NCBI GenBank assembly: GCA_001310715.1
Contig: BAXV01000075.1
Span: 1 to 16,924, forward strand
DNA: 16,924 nucleotides
Reading direction: 5' to 3'
From: Pseudovibrio sp. JCM 19062
GTDB lineage: Bacteria; Pseudomonadota; Alphaproteobacteria; Rhizobiales; Stappiaceae
The notes beneath the pieces were generated by a model. That model worked only from the letters and a program-made list of their open reading frames with translations. It did not search any database and was not told where the DNA came from. The translations under genes were made by a program, and so were the position numbers. Each line of letters opens with the position of its first letter. Positions within the stretch are counted from its first letter, which is position 1. This document shows, one piece after another, positions 1-7,314 of this stretch.

Positions 1-96
1 GGTTTCACCCTGCACGAAGAAGCAGGCGGCGCCTTCACGCCTCAAGCCACCACCGTAATGCGCGACGGCATCGGGCTGGGCCTGACAAACCGCTAG
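1..96 (+). CDS. 3' end of an unidentified protein (partial)
   Basis: An open frame enters from the left edge and ends at TAG 94-96, giving 31 residues that finish in GLGLTNR. The frame is GC-rich at third positions, like its neighbours, so it looks like genuine coding sequence. Its position directly upstream of coxD/coxE-like genes makes a molybdoenzyme-related product possible, but the fragment is too short for me to recognise a family. Confidence 0.5.
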   Translation, partial: GFTLHEEAGGAFTPQATTVMRDGIGLGLTNR

Positions 97-216
97 GGCA
101 ACCGACCAGCCCACCACCAACAATCTGCTTTCATTATACGTTTTTCTGCCTATTATGATCATAAGGCGCACCTAAAGCGCACAAGACCCTAAAAAAAACG
201 CGGGAGCGGAATACGT
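97..216 (+). promoter_or_regulatory. intergenic region upstream of the coxD-like gene, possible promoter
   Basis: This 120-bp gap is AT-rich in its middle. TATTAT near 152-157 and TATGAT just after it are possible -10 boxes, but I see no convincing -35. A purine-rich GGGAGCGGA a few bases before ATG 217 is a plausible ribosome binding site and supports that start. An A8 run lies just before it. The promoter call is weak. Confidence 0.25.
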
Positions 217-1173
217 ATGAGCAGTAAGGTTGATCTACCAAACTCGATCGAAGAAACCCTCGCGCTCTTAAGTTCTGGCGGGTATCTGGCAGATCGTTCG
301 CTCGCAACCGTGCTTCATCTCTCCCTGCGCATGCAACGCCCGCTCTTTCTGGAAGGCGAAGCTGGCGTCGGCAAAACCGAGATCGCCAAGGTCCTCGCTG
401 CCACCCTCAACCGCCCGCTGGTGCGCTTGCAGTGTTATGAGGGACTGGACGTCACCTCCGCCGTTTACGAGTGGAACTACGCCGCCCAGATGGTGGAAAT
501 CCGTATGGCCGAGGCCTCTGGCAGCGTTGATCGCCAGAACCTCAACACCACCCTTTACAGCCCACGTTTCCTGATCAAACGCCTGTGCTGCAAGCTTTGG
601 AGACCACCAAACTCGGGTCCCCGATCTTCCTGATCGACGAGCTGGACCGCACGGATGAGCCTTCGAGGCCTTCCTGCTGGAAGTGCTGGCCGACAGTCAG
701 GTAACTATCCCCGAGCTTGGCACCATCAAAGCTGAAGAACCGCCGATCACCGTCATCACCACCAACCGCACCCGCGAGATCCACGACGCCCTCAAGCGCC
801 GCTGTCTGTATCACTGGGTCGACTACCCCACTGCCGAGCGTGAGCTACAAATCGTCCAGACAAAACTGCCCAATGCCGCTGCCGCTCTCTCCGCACAGGT
901 CGTCGCCTTTGTGCAGAAATTGCGCGAGGACGAAGCCTCTTCAAAAAGCCGGGGGTCGCAGAAACGCTGGATTGGGCAACAGCCCTGACAGAATTGCAGG
1001 AGGTCGCCCTCGATCCTGAAATGGTCTCGGATACGCTTGGCGTCCTGCTCAAGTATCAGGAAGACATCGACCGCATCAAAGGCTCAAGAACCCGCACAAT
1101 CCTTGATGAAATCCGCATGGAAGCCAACGCACAGGCCTCCGTGGCTGGCAACATCCCTGCCCAGACCTTGTAG
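217..1173 (+). CDS. coxD: MoxR-family AAA+ ATPase, CoxD-like molybdoenzyme maturation chaperone (three apparent frameshifts)
   Basis: This is a single-domain AAA+ ATPase of the MoxR/CoxD type, which works with a VWA-domain partner as an ATP-driven maturation factor. In CO dehydrogenase and related molybdenum hydroxylases, CoxD and CoxE help install the metal-sulfur cofactor. Visible motifs are Walker A GEAGVGKT at residues 47-54, Walker B FLIDELDR, sensor-1-like ITTNRTRE, and the conserved RRCLYHWVDYP segment. The frame is broken three times by single missing bases, near 583 (CCC to CC), 660 and 937 (CCC to CC). Restoring them gives one uninterrupted protein of about 319 residues containing DEAFEAFLLEVL and LFKKPGVAETLDW, normal for the family. 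The coxE-like gene follows after 8 bases. The family is clear; the Cox assignment rests on the pairing and similarity, since no molybdenum hydroxylase is visible here. Confidence 0.85.
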
Positions 1174-1181
1174 CTGTGCCC

Positions 1182-2458
1182 ATGCCGGACACCCAAGACA
1201 CCACGTCATCCCCGCGCCCGCCTCATGGGCGCATCACGGAAAACATCGTGCACTTTGCCAGAACCCTGCGCAAAGCAGGTCTGCCTGCAGGCCCGTCCTC
1301 TGTGGTGGATGCAGTCAGCGCAGTGACCATCAACGGCATTGAAAGCAAGCAGGACCTGTACTGGACCCTGCACGCAGTCTTCGTCCATAAACGCGACCAG
1401 CAACCGGTCTTTGATGAAGCCTTTCGCCTTTATTGGCAAAGCAAGGGCCTTGTCGAAAAGATGCTGGCGCTTCTCTCTCCCGTTGCCCCGGCAGGACAGC
1501 GCCAACCGGAAAAGCCCCGCGCCGCCCAATCCCGCGTTGCCAATGCGTTTGAAGCCAATAAACAGCGTGAGGCCAAAGAAACCAAACCGCTGATCGAGGT
1601 GGACGCCCGCTTCACGGTTTCAGAAAAAGAAGTCCTGCAAAAAAAAGGACTTCGCCCAGATGACCGCCGAGGAGATTGCGCAGGCTCGCAGATCCCTCGC
1701 CCACCTCACCATGCCAGCAGATCAGATCCGCTCGCGCCGCTTCAAACCGGTACACTCGCATACGCCCGGCAAACAGGTCGACGCCAGAAGAACCATGCGC
1801 GCCACGCTGAAAGCAGGTGGATCGATTATCGACCTCAAGCACAAAGCCCCTGCTCGCGTGCACCCGCCCATTGTTGCGCTCTGCGATATCTCCGGCAGCA
1901 TGAGCCAGTATTCGCACATCATGCTGCACTTCCTCCACGCGCTTTCGGAAAAACGCAAAACACAGACATTCCTGTTCGGCACCCGGCTGACCAACATCAC
2001 CCGCGCCCTACGCATGAAGGACCCGGACGAGGCCCTAGCCGCCTGCTCCGATGAAGTTGAGGACTGGTCCGGCGGCACACGCATCGCCAGCTCCCTGCAA
2101 ACCTTCAACCGCACATGGCTCAGACGCGTCAGCATGGCGGACCTATTGTCTTGCTCATCACCGATGGTCTGGAGCGGGAAGCGTTTGACGAGCTGTCCGT
2201 TGAGATGGACCGCCTGCACAGATCGTGCAGACGACTGATCTGGCTCAACCCGCTGCTGCGCTACGATGAGTTTGAGGCCAAGCGCGTGGCATTCAGGCGA
2301 TCCTGCCCCACACCGACGAGTTTCGCGCAATCCATTCACTGGATGCGGTCAGTGATCTTTGCCGCGCCCTGAATGACAAGCGTATAGACAGTGCATATGA
2401 TGCCACCCCGAAGTTTCTCCAGAGCGTCCCGCCGAAAAGGCCTGCGGGTTCTACGTAG
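1182..2458 (+). CDS. coxE: CoxE-like von Willebrand factor A domain protein (three apparent frameshifts)
   Basis: This is the VWA partner of the upstream MoxR ATPase. VWA/CoxE proteins bind a metal through a MIDAS site and are thought to link the ATPase to its target enzyme. The N-terminus (FARTLRKAGLPAGPSSV, then DLYWTLHAVFV) is typical of CoxE-type proteins, and the MIDAS motif DISGSMS falls near 1885-1905. LLITDGLERE begins a later VWA strand. Three indels interrupt it: one extra A in the A8 run 1639-1646, and single missing bases near 2129 and 2282. Correcting them gives about 425 residues ending in TPKFLQSVPPKRPAGST. ATG 1182 is preferred; GTG 1176 in the same frame is an alternative. 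Spacing of 8 bases from the ATPase stop indicates co-transcription. Confidence 0.83.
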
Positions 2459-2481
2459 CAACTCGCTCACCCAAATCACCA

Positions 2482-2510
2482 GCCTAACCATGGAAACGAC
2501 CATGGTAGGC
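2482..2510. repeat. hairpin between the coxE-like and MazG-like genes
   Basis: GCCTA(A)CCATGG at 2482-2493 pairs with CCATGGTAGGC at 2500-2510, giving 11 bp with one bulged A and a 6-base loop. No T-run follows on either strand, so it is not a classical intrinsic terminator. It sits 24 nt after the coxE-like stop and 21 nt before the next start, where it could affect mRNA processing or bind a protein. I recognise no repeat family. Confidence 0.5.
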
Positions 2511-2531
2511 ACAACCACTTAGTCCATTCCA

Positions 2532-2876
2532 ATGACACTCAAAGTACTTTTGCATCTTGTAAGAACTATTTCCGATATCTACGCCAAGCGATTTAACATC
2601 AACCGCGACGAGATCTGGTATCTGGCCAAACTTCAGGAAGAGCTGGGTGAGCTAACGGCTGCCCACATGAAAGCCAGCCGCCGTGGCCGTGCAGGCGCTG
2701 CAACACCAACAGAGCTGCACACGCAAAAAGAAGACGAAGCTGCCGACCTGCTCGCCCATCTTCTACTTTATGCAGACCGTAACAATCTGGATCTGGAAAA
2801 GGGCATCCGCCGCAAATGGATGGCCCACCTGCCAACCCAGAGCAAGCCAGATCAGACCATGGAAAAACAAAGCTGA
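2532..2876 (+). CDS. MazG-like nucleotide pyrophosphohydrolase family protein
   Basis: This 114-residue protein has the all-alpha NTP pyrophosphatase (MazG/dUTPase-like) pattern: EELGE with E37 and E40 on one helix, and EDEAADLL with E69 and D72 on the next, matching the family's ExxE...ExxD Mg-binding arrangement. Members hydrolyse NTPs or dNTPs to NMP and pyrophosphate, often for nucleotide-pool housecleaning; the substrate cannot be read here. It is intact, with no frameshift. ATG 2532 has no strong Shine-Dalgarno sequence. It follows the coxE-like gene by 73 bases with a hairpin between, so it may or may not share that transcript. It converges on the lipoprotein gene that ends at 2925. 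Confidence 0.72.
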   Translation: MTLKVLLHLVRTISDIYAKRFNINRDEIWYLAKLQEELGELTAAHMKASRRGRAGAATPTELHTQKEDEAADLLAHLLLYADRNNLDLEKGIRRKWMAHLPTQSKPDQTMEKQS

Positions 2877-2924
2877 CCGGCCTCAAAGCCAGCTGTACTG
2901 AATCGCCAGGTCTTACTCAGCGGT

Positions 2925-3524
2925 TTACCGTGTGATGGTGATGGGCCTGCTGTGACTTGCCAGTTGCCCTTCCCAGCGGTTTTGCCCGGTCATTTGCATA
3001 CTGCTTTTGATGCGAGACAGGTCATCAAACAACAAAAGTTTCTCGTCTCGCACCCCCCAGTTGGAAACGAAGAACAAATCACCATCCATACAGTCTCTTG
3101 TCTTTGCCTTGAAGCCAGCACGCTTTGGCTTGCTGCCCAGTTCCAACTGGCACACACGCCCTTCAGAACTCAGGTAGATACGCCAGCTTCCCGCCAGGTT
3201 CGCTGCATACGCGACAGGTTTCGGCACCGGCTCTTCATCCTCGCCAAAAGCTGTTGTAGCCGTAGAACCAGAGCTGAACGCCAGTTCGGAATCCGGTTCA
3301 AAAACCACTTGCTCTGATCCATCCGCTGCCTGCGGAACAACCGCACCATCTCCGTTATAGTAGGGTATGGTCTGCGTGGTCTGATCGTGAGCCGCCGCGC
3401 TCTCACTGCTGCTTGGATTAAGGGACGGGTCTGAAACAGCCGCCCTGTCTAGTCCGGTGCGTCCCCCTGCACTCTGGCAGCCGACAAGCACCAGCGCGCT
3501 TGCCGCAACGACAAACCTCTTCAT
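2925..3524 (-). CDS. Inh/Omp19-like outer-membrane lipoprotein (protease inhibitor fold)
   Basis: This is a 199-residue predicted lipoprotein. A hydrophobic signal segment ends in lipobox LVGC with C16 as the lipidation site, followed by a long Ser/Ala/acidic linker (17-105). The C-terminal domain (about 108-199) begins LAGSWRIYL and carries C125 and C145, a likely disulfide. This matches the AprI/Inh metalloprotease-inhibitor fold found in Brucella Omp19: a short beta-barrel with one disulfide and a WEGQL...ITITR ending. In Brucella, Omp19 inhibits proteases; here that is inferred. The frame is intact. A second family member follows upstream at 3677-4118, suggesting duplication. GGGGGA before the start is a plausible ribosome binding site. 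Confidence 0.72.
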   Translation of the reverse strand: MKRFVVAASALVLVGCQSAGGRTGLDRAAVSDPSLNPSSSESAAAHDQTTQTIPYYNGDGAVVPQAADGSEQVVFEPDSELAFSSGSTATTAFGEDEEPVPKPVAYAANLAGSWRIYLSSEGRVCQLELGSKPKRAGFKAKTRDCMDGDLFFVSNWGVRDEKLLLFDDLSRIKSSMQMTGQNRWEGQLASHSRPITITR

Positions 3525-3574
3525 TCCATTCCCCCCAGCACGGCATTCTTATGTTTCATAGGCCGTGGCGGCTC

Positions 3575-3616
3575 TAGAGCCTGCTGCGTTCATATACATT
3601 CACGCACCAAGCTCCA
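3575..3616 (-). repeat. 42-bp palindromic intergenic repeat, copy 1 (diverged)
   Basis: On the + strand this copy runs from TAGAGC (3575-3580) to GCTCCA (3611-3616). It matches the reverse complement of 13215-13256 at 33 of 42 positions by my hand count, including the shared block TGCGTTCAT (3584-3592) and CATTCACG. It lies between the two Inh-like lipoprotein genes, next to the hairpin element 3632-3679. Two copies of this length at separate loci are unlikely by chance. Confidence 0.72.
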
Positions 3617-3631
3617 ACTCTTTATTGTCAT

Positions 3632-3679
3632 GCATATTCCTGTCCGAAAACCGGACCAACTTTTCGGGAATACGCTCTA
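3632..3679 (-). repeat. palindromic element supplying the stop codon of the second Inh-like gene
   Basis: Outer arms GCATATTCC (3632-3640) and GGAATACGC (3667-3675) pair with one mismatch that becomes G-U on the minus strand. Inner arms CGAAAA (3645-3650) and TTTTCG (3661-3666) pair fully around a 10-base loop. Read on the minus strand it begins TAGAGCG, and this TAG (3679-3677) is the restored stop codon of the gene at 3677-4118. Its first 13 bases resemble the start of the element at 13215. The CGAAAA...TTTTCGG core resembles intergenic palindromes I recall from Hyphomicrobiales genomes, which I cannot verify here. Confidence 0.65.
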
Positions 3680-4118
3680 AGACCCCAGCCGGACCAGACG
3701 AAGCGCAGCCCCCACCCTCATTCACTTCAGTCCAACTGCCCGCCTCACTCCTGCGAAAAGATCCGATCACCTCATTTTTGTGATCAAACAGGACCAATGC
3801 GTCCTCTTTCATAGTCCATGCCCACACATTCGGCCTGCCGAAACAGACTGAACTAGCGGCATAGTTCGCGCCAAATTGTGCTGTCTTCAATTGCAATGCA
3901 CACGGGCTTTGCCCCTGCGCGCGCACCACCGACCACTTGCCTGCAAGTGCAGCAGCCGCCGCACGCTCAGCCTCGGTTTTTGCAGGAGCAGGAACAGTGG
4001 GTTTGGCCCTCGCTATTTGCACAGCAGGTTCCGCCAGATCAGCCACATCACCGCTGTAGTGTGGCATGCACCCAGCTGCGGCAAAACATAATGAAATCAA
4101 AAGGGTTCTATATCGCAT
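3677..4118 (-). CDS. second Inh/Omp19-like lipoprotein (one apparent frameshift near the 3' end)
   Basis: A predicted lipoprotein with signal segment and lipobox-like AAGC (C17), an Ala/Pro/Glu linker, then an Inh-like domain starting LAGKWSVVRA near residue 58, with C73 and C92 as a likely disulfide and ALVLFDHKNEVIGSF as the later strands. As read, the frame runs on to a stop at 3600, but the last 38 residues are translated repeat DNA. Removing one base from the C5 run at 3709-3713 gives the ending EGGAALRLVRLGS and a TAG at 3679-3677, matching how Inh domains end. The product would be about 146 residues. The -3 lipobox residue is Ala, not Leu, so lipidation is less certain than in the neighbour. 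Confidence 0.68.
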
Positions 4119-4387
4119 GACTACCCCAGACCATGCGCAGGTAAATCATTCAAACGCCCACGTCTGCTACCTGCACGCACCTCCCACAGTCTCCCATTAC
4201 AAATAATTTGAATCAAATTGATATATCAGACTAGTAAATCCAGATAGGGTTTGAACAGGGAAATCTCTGAGCTATGCACGAGTAAGTTGAATTACCTAGA
4301 GCATCTCGGGCATTAGCCACTCTGGCAGATAGGGTCAGATACCGTAAAGTTATCAAACATACCGCCCGAGTGGGTGCGACTGCCGCC
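4119..4387. other. intergenic region, nothing definite
   Basis: This 269-bp AT-rich gap lies upstream of the second Inh-like gene and downstream of the secreted protein at 4388. CTCGGGC (4306-4312) and GCCCGAG (about 4362-4368) form a distant inverted repeat that is probably chance. A 62-codon minus-strand frame (4231-4419) overlaps the end of the next gene and does not look like protein. The promoter for the lipoprotein genes probably lies here, but I cannot place it. Confidence 0.4.
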
Positions 4388-4948
4388 TCATCCTTCTTGA
4401 ATAGGACGGCAAAACTCATCAGCTTGCTGAAGGGCGTCCATGGGCACCGGAGTCAGCGTGTACTCCTCTGCCTCTGCATCCGCGTCTACATCCCCTTGTG
4501 CAGAAAATTGGTAGACACCATCAAGCCAACAGCCACCCATTGAAAACTCGGGCAATTCCTGAAAATCCAACGAACGAATATCATCCTGTGCGCCGCCATC
4601 ATCAAACAGCCACTGAATCACAATGGGCGCACCCTGATCAGAGCTTTCCCGCACCTGCACAAGGTCATCGCGTAGGGCAGAACAGGAGGCTTCATCCAGA
4701 TCCCCCAATTGGATGCGCAAATGCGCCATCAAACCTTGATAGGCCGGAGGAGGATAAGGAACAGAATAGGCGAACGGTTTGGCTTCTCCGACCTCAGTAG
4801 CCTCCAGCGGAGCTCCGACGACCTCCCACCTTGGAACTGGCGTTTTACCATCACCAACCACACAAAGCGGCAGATCAACCTGCTGCGCAGAAAACGCAGA
4901 ACCGGACCAGAACGCAGACAACACTATGACCAATGTGAAGTTTCTCAT
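4388..4948 (-). CDS. secreted protein of unknown function with four cysteines
   Basis: A 186-residue protein with a clear Sec signal peptide (hydrophobic stretch LVIVLSAFWSGSAFS, probable cleavage near residue 20). The mature part is acidic, with Asp/Glu-rich segments near the C-terminus (DVDADAEAEE) and four cysteines in LPLCVV, ASCSAL, GGCWLD and EFCRPI that could form two disulfides. It starts 6 bases after the stop of the LprI-like gene at 4955, so the two are probably one transcript. I do not recognise a family. The frame is intact. Confidence 0.65.
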   Translation of the reverse strand: MRNFTLVIVLSAFWSGSAFSAQQVDLPLCVVGDGKTPVPRWEVVGAPLEATEVGEAKPFAYSVPYPPPAYQGLMAHLRIQLGDLDEASCSALRDDLVQVRESSDQGAPIVIQWLFDDGGAQDDIRSLDFQELPEFSMGGCWLDGVYQFSAQGDVDADAEAEEYTLTPVPMDALQQADEFCRPIQEG

Positions 4949-4954
4949 AAAGCT

Positions 4955-5441
4955 CTAGTTCCCCGCTGGACGCACAAATTCTGTAAGCTGAAGCGCCCAA
5001 AGCGCTGTTGACCGATTAAAGCACTCCGCACCTCTAACCGCGGCAGGCTCCCGTTGCTGGTTCAAAACATAAGGAATGTTACAGGCGCTGTTTCGAAACG
5101 ACTCCCAGTTCCGGTTAGCCTCACCCAGCTCGGTTCTGGTTGAATTGTCCTGCCGGCGCTCCAGATTCGTATCCACATCAGCAATCAGTCGCTCCCAAAG
5201 CGCTGTTTCCCTTGAATAGCATTCCCGTATGTTGGTGGTGCTATCGTCCTCTTGTTTATCAAGGCACGCTCTAAACACCCCTCCAATGCACTGGACTCTG
5301 GCGTTAAACGCAAGCCCCGCTTCCTCAAGGCACTGATCAAACACCATCACATCTTCAGACTGCGAAATACGGGAGCCCTGGGCCACCGCAGCACCTGAAA
5401 AAAAACAGAATTGATAGCAACACTAAACAACGAACAATCAT
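4955..5441 (-). CDS. secreted LprI/DUF1311-like protein (one apparent frameshift in the signal peptide)
   Basis: The mature region has two related cysteine motifs, CYSRETALWERL and CFNRSTALWALQL, plus VQCIGGVFRACL and SACNIPY. This Cys and Trp spacing resembles the LprI/DUF1311 group of periplasmic proteins, some linked to lysozyme inhibition. As read, the frame can only start internally (GTG 5386), which lacks a signal peptide. Removing one base from the A8 run 5398-5405 joins it to ATG 5441, giving MIVRCLVLLSILFFSGAAVA, a textbook Sec signal with AVA cleavage. AGGTG lies just upstream as a ribosome binding site. The gene is followed after 6 bases by the secreted protein at 4388-4948. The family is moderately certain; the function is inferred only. 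Confidence 0.65.
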
Positions 5442-5467
5442 CAGGCACCTACAATTAAGATGCCCCA

Positions 5468-5497
5468 GCTTAAGCAGTGAAGCTTAAGCCAAGTATA
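5468..5497 (-). promoter_or_regulatory. candidate promoter with twin GCTTAAGC palindromes
   Basis: On the minus strand TATACT (5497-5492) is a good -10 box, with no strong -35. Immediately downstream are two identical 8-bp perfect palindromes, GCTTAAGC at 5468-5475 and 5482-5489, 14 bp apart and 27-48 bp before the LprI-like start. The position over the expected transcription start suits a repressor site. Neither the promoter nor an operator is proven. Confidence 0.33.
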
Positions 5498-5570
5498 GTC
5501 CGCGATGCCCTTTGGCTGACTGAGCATCATTACGCTTAACAAGGTTCTGCCAGCCTCGGTCAATTTCAAC

Positions 5571-5604
5571 AAAAAAGGGTCCCGGAGCACTGCCCCGGAA
5601 CCCT
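5571..5604 (-). terminator. intrinsic terminator of the liv operon
   Basis: On the minus strand AGGGTTCCGG (5604-5595) pairs with CCGGGACCCT (5585-5576) over 10 bp with one G-U pair and a 9-base loop, followed by a run of T (complement of A5571-5576). It starts about 32 nt past the livK stop. The strong stem and U-tract make this a convincing rho-independent terminator for the operon. Confidence 0.9.
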
Positions 5605-5636
5605 CTCAAAACCTGAATAGTCTCAGGCTTTAAATC

Positions 5637-6735
5637 TTAGCGATAACCGTAGGAACCGTCTTTCCACTCGTACCAAACGTAACCTGGCAGAGACACGTCG
5701 CCTTTTTCGTCGAAGGACAGTTCACCCAGAACGGTGTCGAACTTGCCGCCGTTCAGCGCTTCAACAACTTCGTCGTAATCGGTGGAACCTGCAGCAGCAG
5801 CAGCTTTCGCCCATGTCTGGATCGCAGCATAGGTGTAAAGTGCGTAACCTTCAGTGGTCTTGCCAGCAGCTTCAAGAGCAGCCACAACAGCAGCAGCTTC
5901 TTTATTGTTACGTGGGTCCGGCGGGAAGGTCATCAGGTGCTGCGCCAGCAGGACCAGTGATAGACCAGTACTCGTCAGTCACCAGAGCGTCACCGGAAAC
6001 CAGAATGGTGTCCATGCCCTGATCAACCATCTGACGCTTCATCAGACCTGCTTCAGTGTGGTAACCACCAACGTAAAGAACGTCGACTTTTTCAGACTTC
6101 AGCTTGGAAACCAGCGCTGTGTAGTCTTTTTCACCAGCAGTGTAAGCTTCATAAAGAGCTTCCTGCTTACCAGCAGCATTCATCACTGCCTTGGTCGCAT
6201 CAGCAAGACCTTTACCATAAGCGGTCTTGTCGTGGATCACAGCAATGTTCTTGCCGCCGAATTCGGTCGCAAGTGTAGTACCTGCAACACGACCCTGCTG
6301 GTCATCACGACCACAAACACGGTAGGTGCCCGGACCAGGACGTTCGTCGGTGTACTTCGGGTTGGTGGATGCTGGAGTGATCTGAATGATACCCTCTTCA
6401 GCATAAACCTGAGAAGCTGGAATGGAAGAACCGGAGCAGAAGTGACCAGCCATGAACGCTACGTTCTTACCAACCATCTGATTTGCAACAGCAACAGCCT
6501 GCTTAGGGTCACATGCATCATCGCCAACTTCCAAAACAAGCATCTCGCCGTTCACGCCGCCAGCTGCGTTGATGTCAGCAACAGCCTGTTCAGCGCCAGC
6601 TTTCATCTGTGCGCCAAACGATGCGTACTGACCTGTCATTGGGCCTGCAGTAGCAATAACGATTTCAGCCATAGCCGCGCCAGACATTGCCATAGCAGCA
6701 ACACCGGCAACGCTTGCCAAAAGATACTTTTTCAT
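5637..6735 (-). CDS. livK: branched-chain amino acid ABC transporter substrate-binding protein (one frameshift site)
   Basis: This periplasmic type-1 binding protein captures leucine, isoleucine, valine or related amino acids for the LivHMGF importer. ATG 6735 is chosen because it follows GGGGAG and begins a typical Sec signal (MKKYLLASVAGVAAMAMSGA, cleavage after AMA). The mature protein starts EIVIATAGPMTGQYASFGAQ, and YASFG, GGVNGE and PASTNPKYT are usual LivK segments. The frame breaks at about 5933-5942, between DEYWSITGPAGA and LMTFPPDPRNN. Two missing C residues (restoring ATLMTF) or one extra base would rejoin it, giving about 365 residues, normal for the family. It is the last gene of the operon, directly before a terminator. 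Confidence 0.9.
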
Positions 6736-6942
6736 AAAAAAAACTCCCCGAATCAGGTGCATTTCTCAATTAATTTGAATGGGAAACATCAATTGCCCCC
6801 CACTGGAGCAGGCAAACCCCTCGCCTGCTCAATGCTTCCGTCAATGAGACCTCTCCGTGCTCATCAACCGGATGCATAGCCAGTCACTAGTGTGAACCAG
6901 AACTGACCAGATGCGCAACAATTATCTAAGTAATTTTGCGAA
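6736..6942 (-). promoter_or_regulatory. gap before livK with a stem-loop
   Basis: The 207-bp gap between the DUF6867-like gene and livK contains GAGCAGGC (6806-6813) and GCCTGCTC (6823-6830), a perfect 8-bp stem with a 9-base loop. No T-run follows on the minus strand, so full termination is unlikely. In other binding-protein operons such stems change the amount of binding protein relative to the permease; that role is an inference here. livK may also have its own promoter in this AT-rich gap. Confidence 0.4.
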
Positions 6943-7302
6943 TTAGTAATTATCTTTCTGACCAGGTTTCAGCGTCCAGCCCAATGGACCCGCCTTCTGA
7001 TAGAGCCAGCTGTACTGAGTCACCATCTGCATGGTCCGTGTCCTGCGATAACCCACCAGCGCAATGCCAATGAGAATGGCGTAATCCACCACAAGGTACT
7101 GAATGGAAAGCAGAGGCTCTTCAAACAGTGCAAATGACAGGAACCGGATCGCAAGGGTCAGCAGGAAGATGAACCAGAACAGGATCGGCAACGGCCGCCA
7201 TGTGGTCGCAACAGAGCGACCAGTCGCAGCAGCAGCCAGCCCGCCAAGGGCAACAACCAGAACAATAAAGGCAGACAACGAGCTGCCGTAAAGAATACCC
7301 AT
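6943..7302 (-). CDS. small integral membrane protein in the liv operon (DUF6867-like)
   Basis: A 119-residue protein with three predicted membrane segments: about residues 8-25 (AFIVLVVALGGLAAAA), 38-60 (PILFWFIFLLTLAIRFL), and 67-86 (QYLVVDYAILIGIALVGY), followed by a basic, aromatic tail (YSWLYQKAGPLGW). Hydrophobic proteins like this sit in liv operons of Hyphomicrobiales and I believe they are classed as DUF6867; the function is not known to me. The start is firm: the livF stop TAA is part of the ribosome binding site TAAGGAGG, 7 nt before ATG 7302, so translation is probably coupled to livF. The frame is intact. Confidence 0.75.
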   Translation of the reverse strand: MGILYGSSLSAFIVLVVALGGLAAAATGRSVATTWRPLPILFWFIFLLTLAIRFLSFALFEEPLLSIQYLVVDYAILIGIALVGYRRTRTMQMVTQYSWLYQKAGPLGWTLKPGQKDNY

Positions 7303-7314
7303 CTCTTCGCCTCC

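Noticed and set aside
217..1173. calling the coxD-like gene and the other interrupted genes pseudogenes
   Set aside because: Interruptions are isolated single-base homopolymer changes with intact motifs on both sides and occur in nearly every large gene, so sequence error is more likely.
3600..3676. C-terminal extension of the second Inh-like lipoprotein to a stop at 3600
   Set aside because: These residues are encoded by repeat DNA and appear only because of the extra C in the run 3709-3713; the alternative frame gives a normal Inh ending.
4231..4340. possible decayed tRNA on the minus strand (a GCCAGAGTGGCTAATGC-like stretch followed by TTCAAAC)
   Set aside because: The T-arm and anticodon stems do not pair, so no cloverleaf can be drawn.
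5854..6879. 341-codon + strand frame opposite livK
   Set aside because: It is antisense to clear livK coding sequence and lacks any recognisable domain; frames like this arise opposite genes with strong third-position bias.
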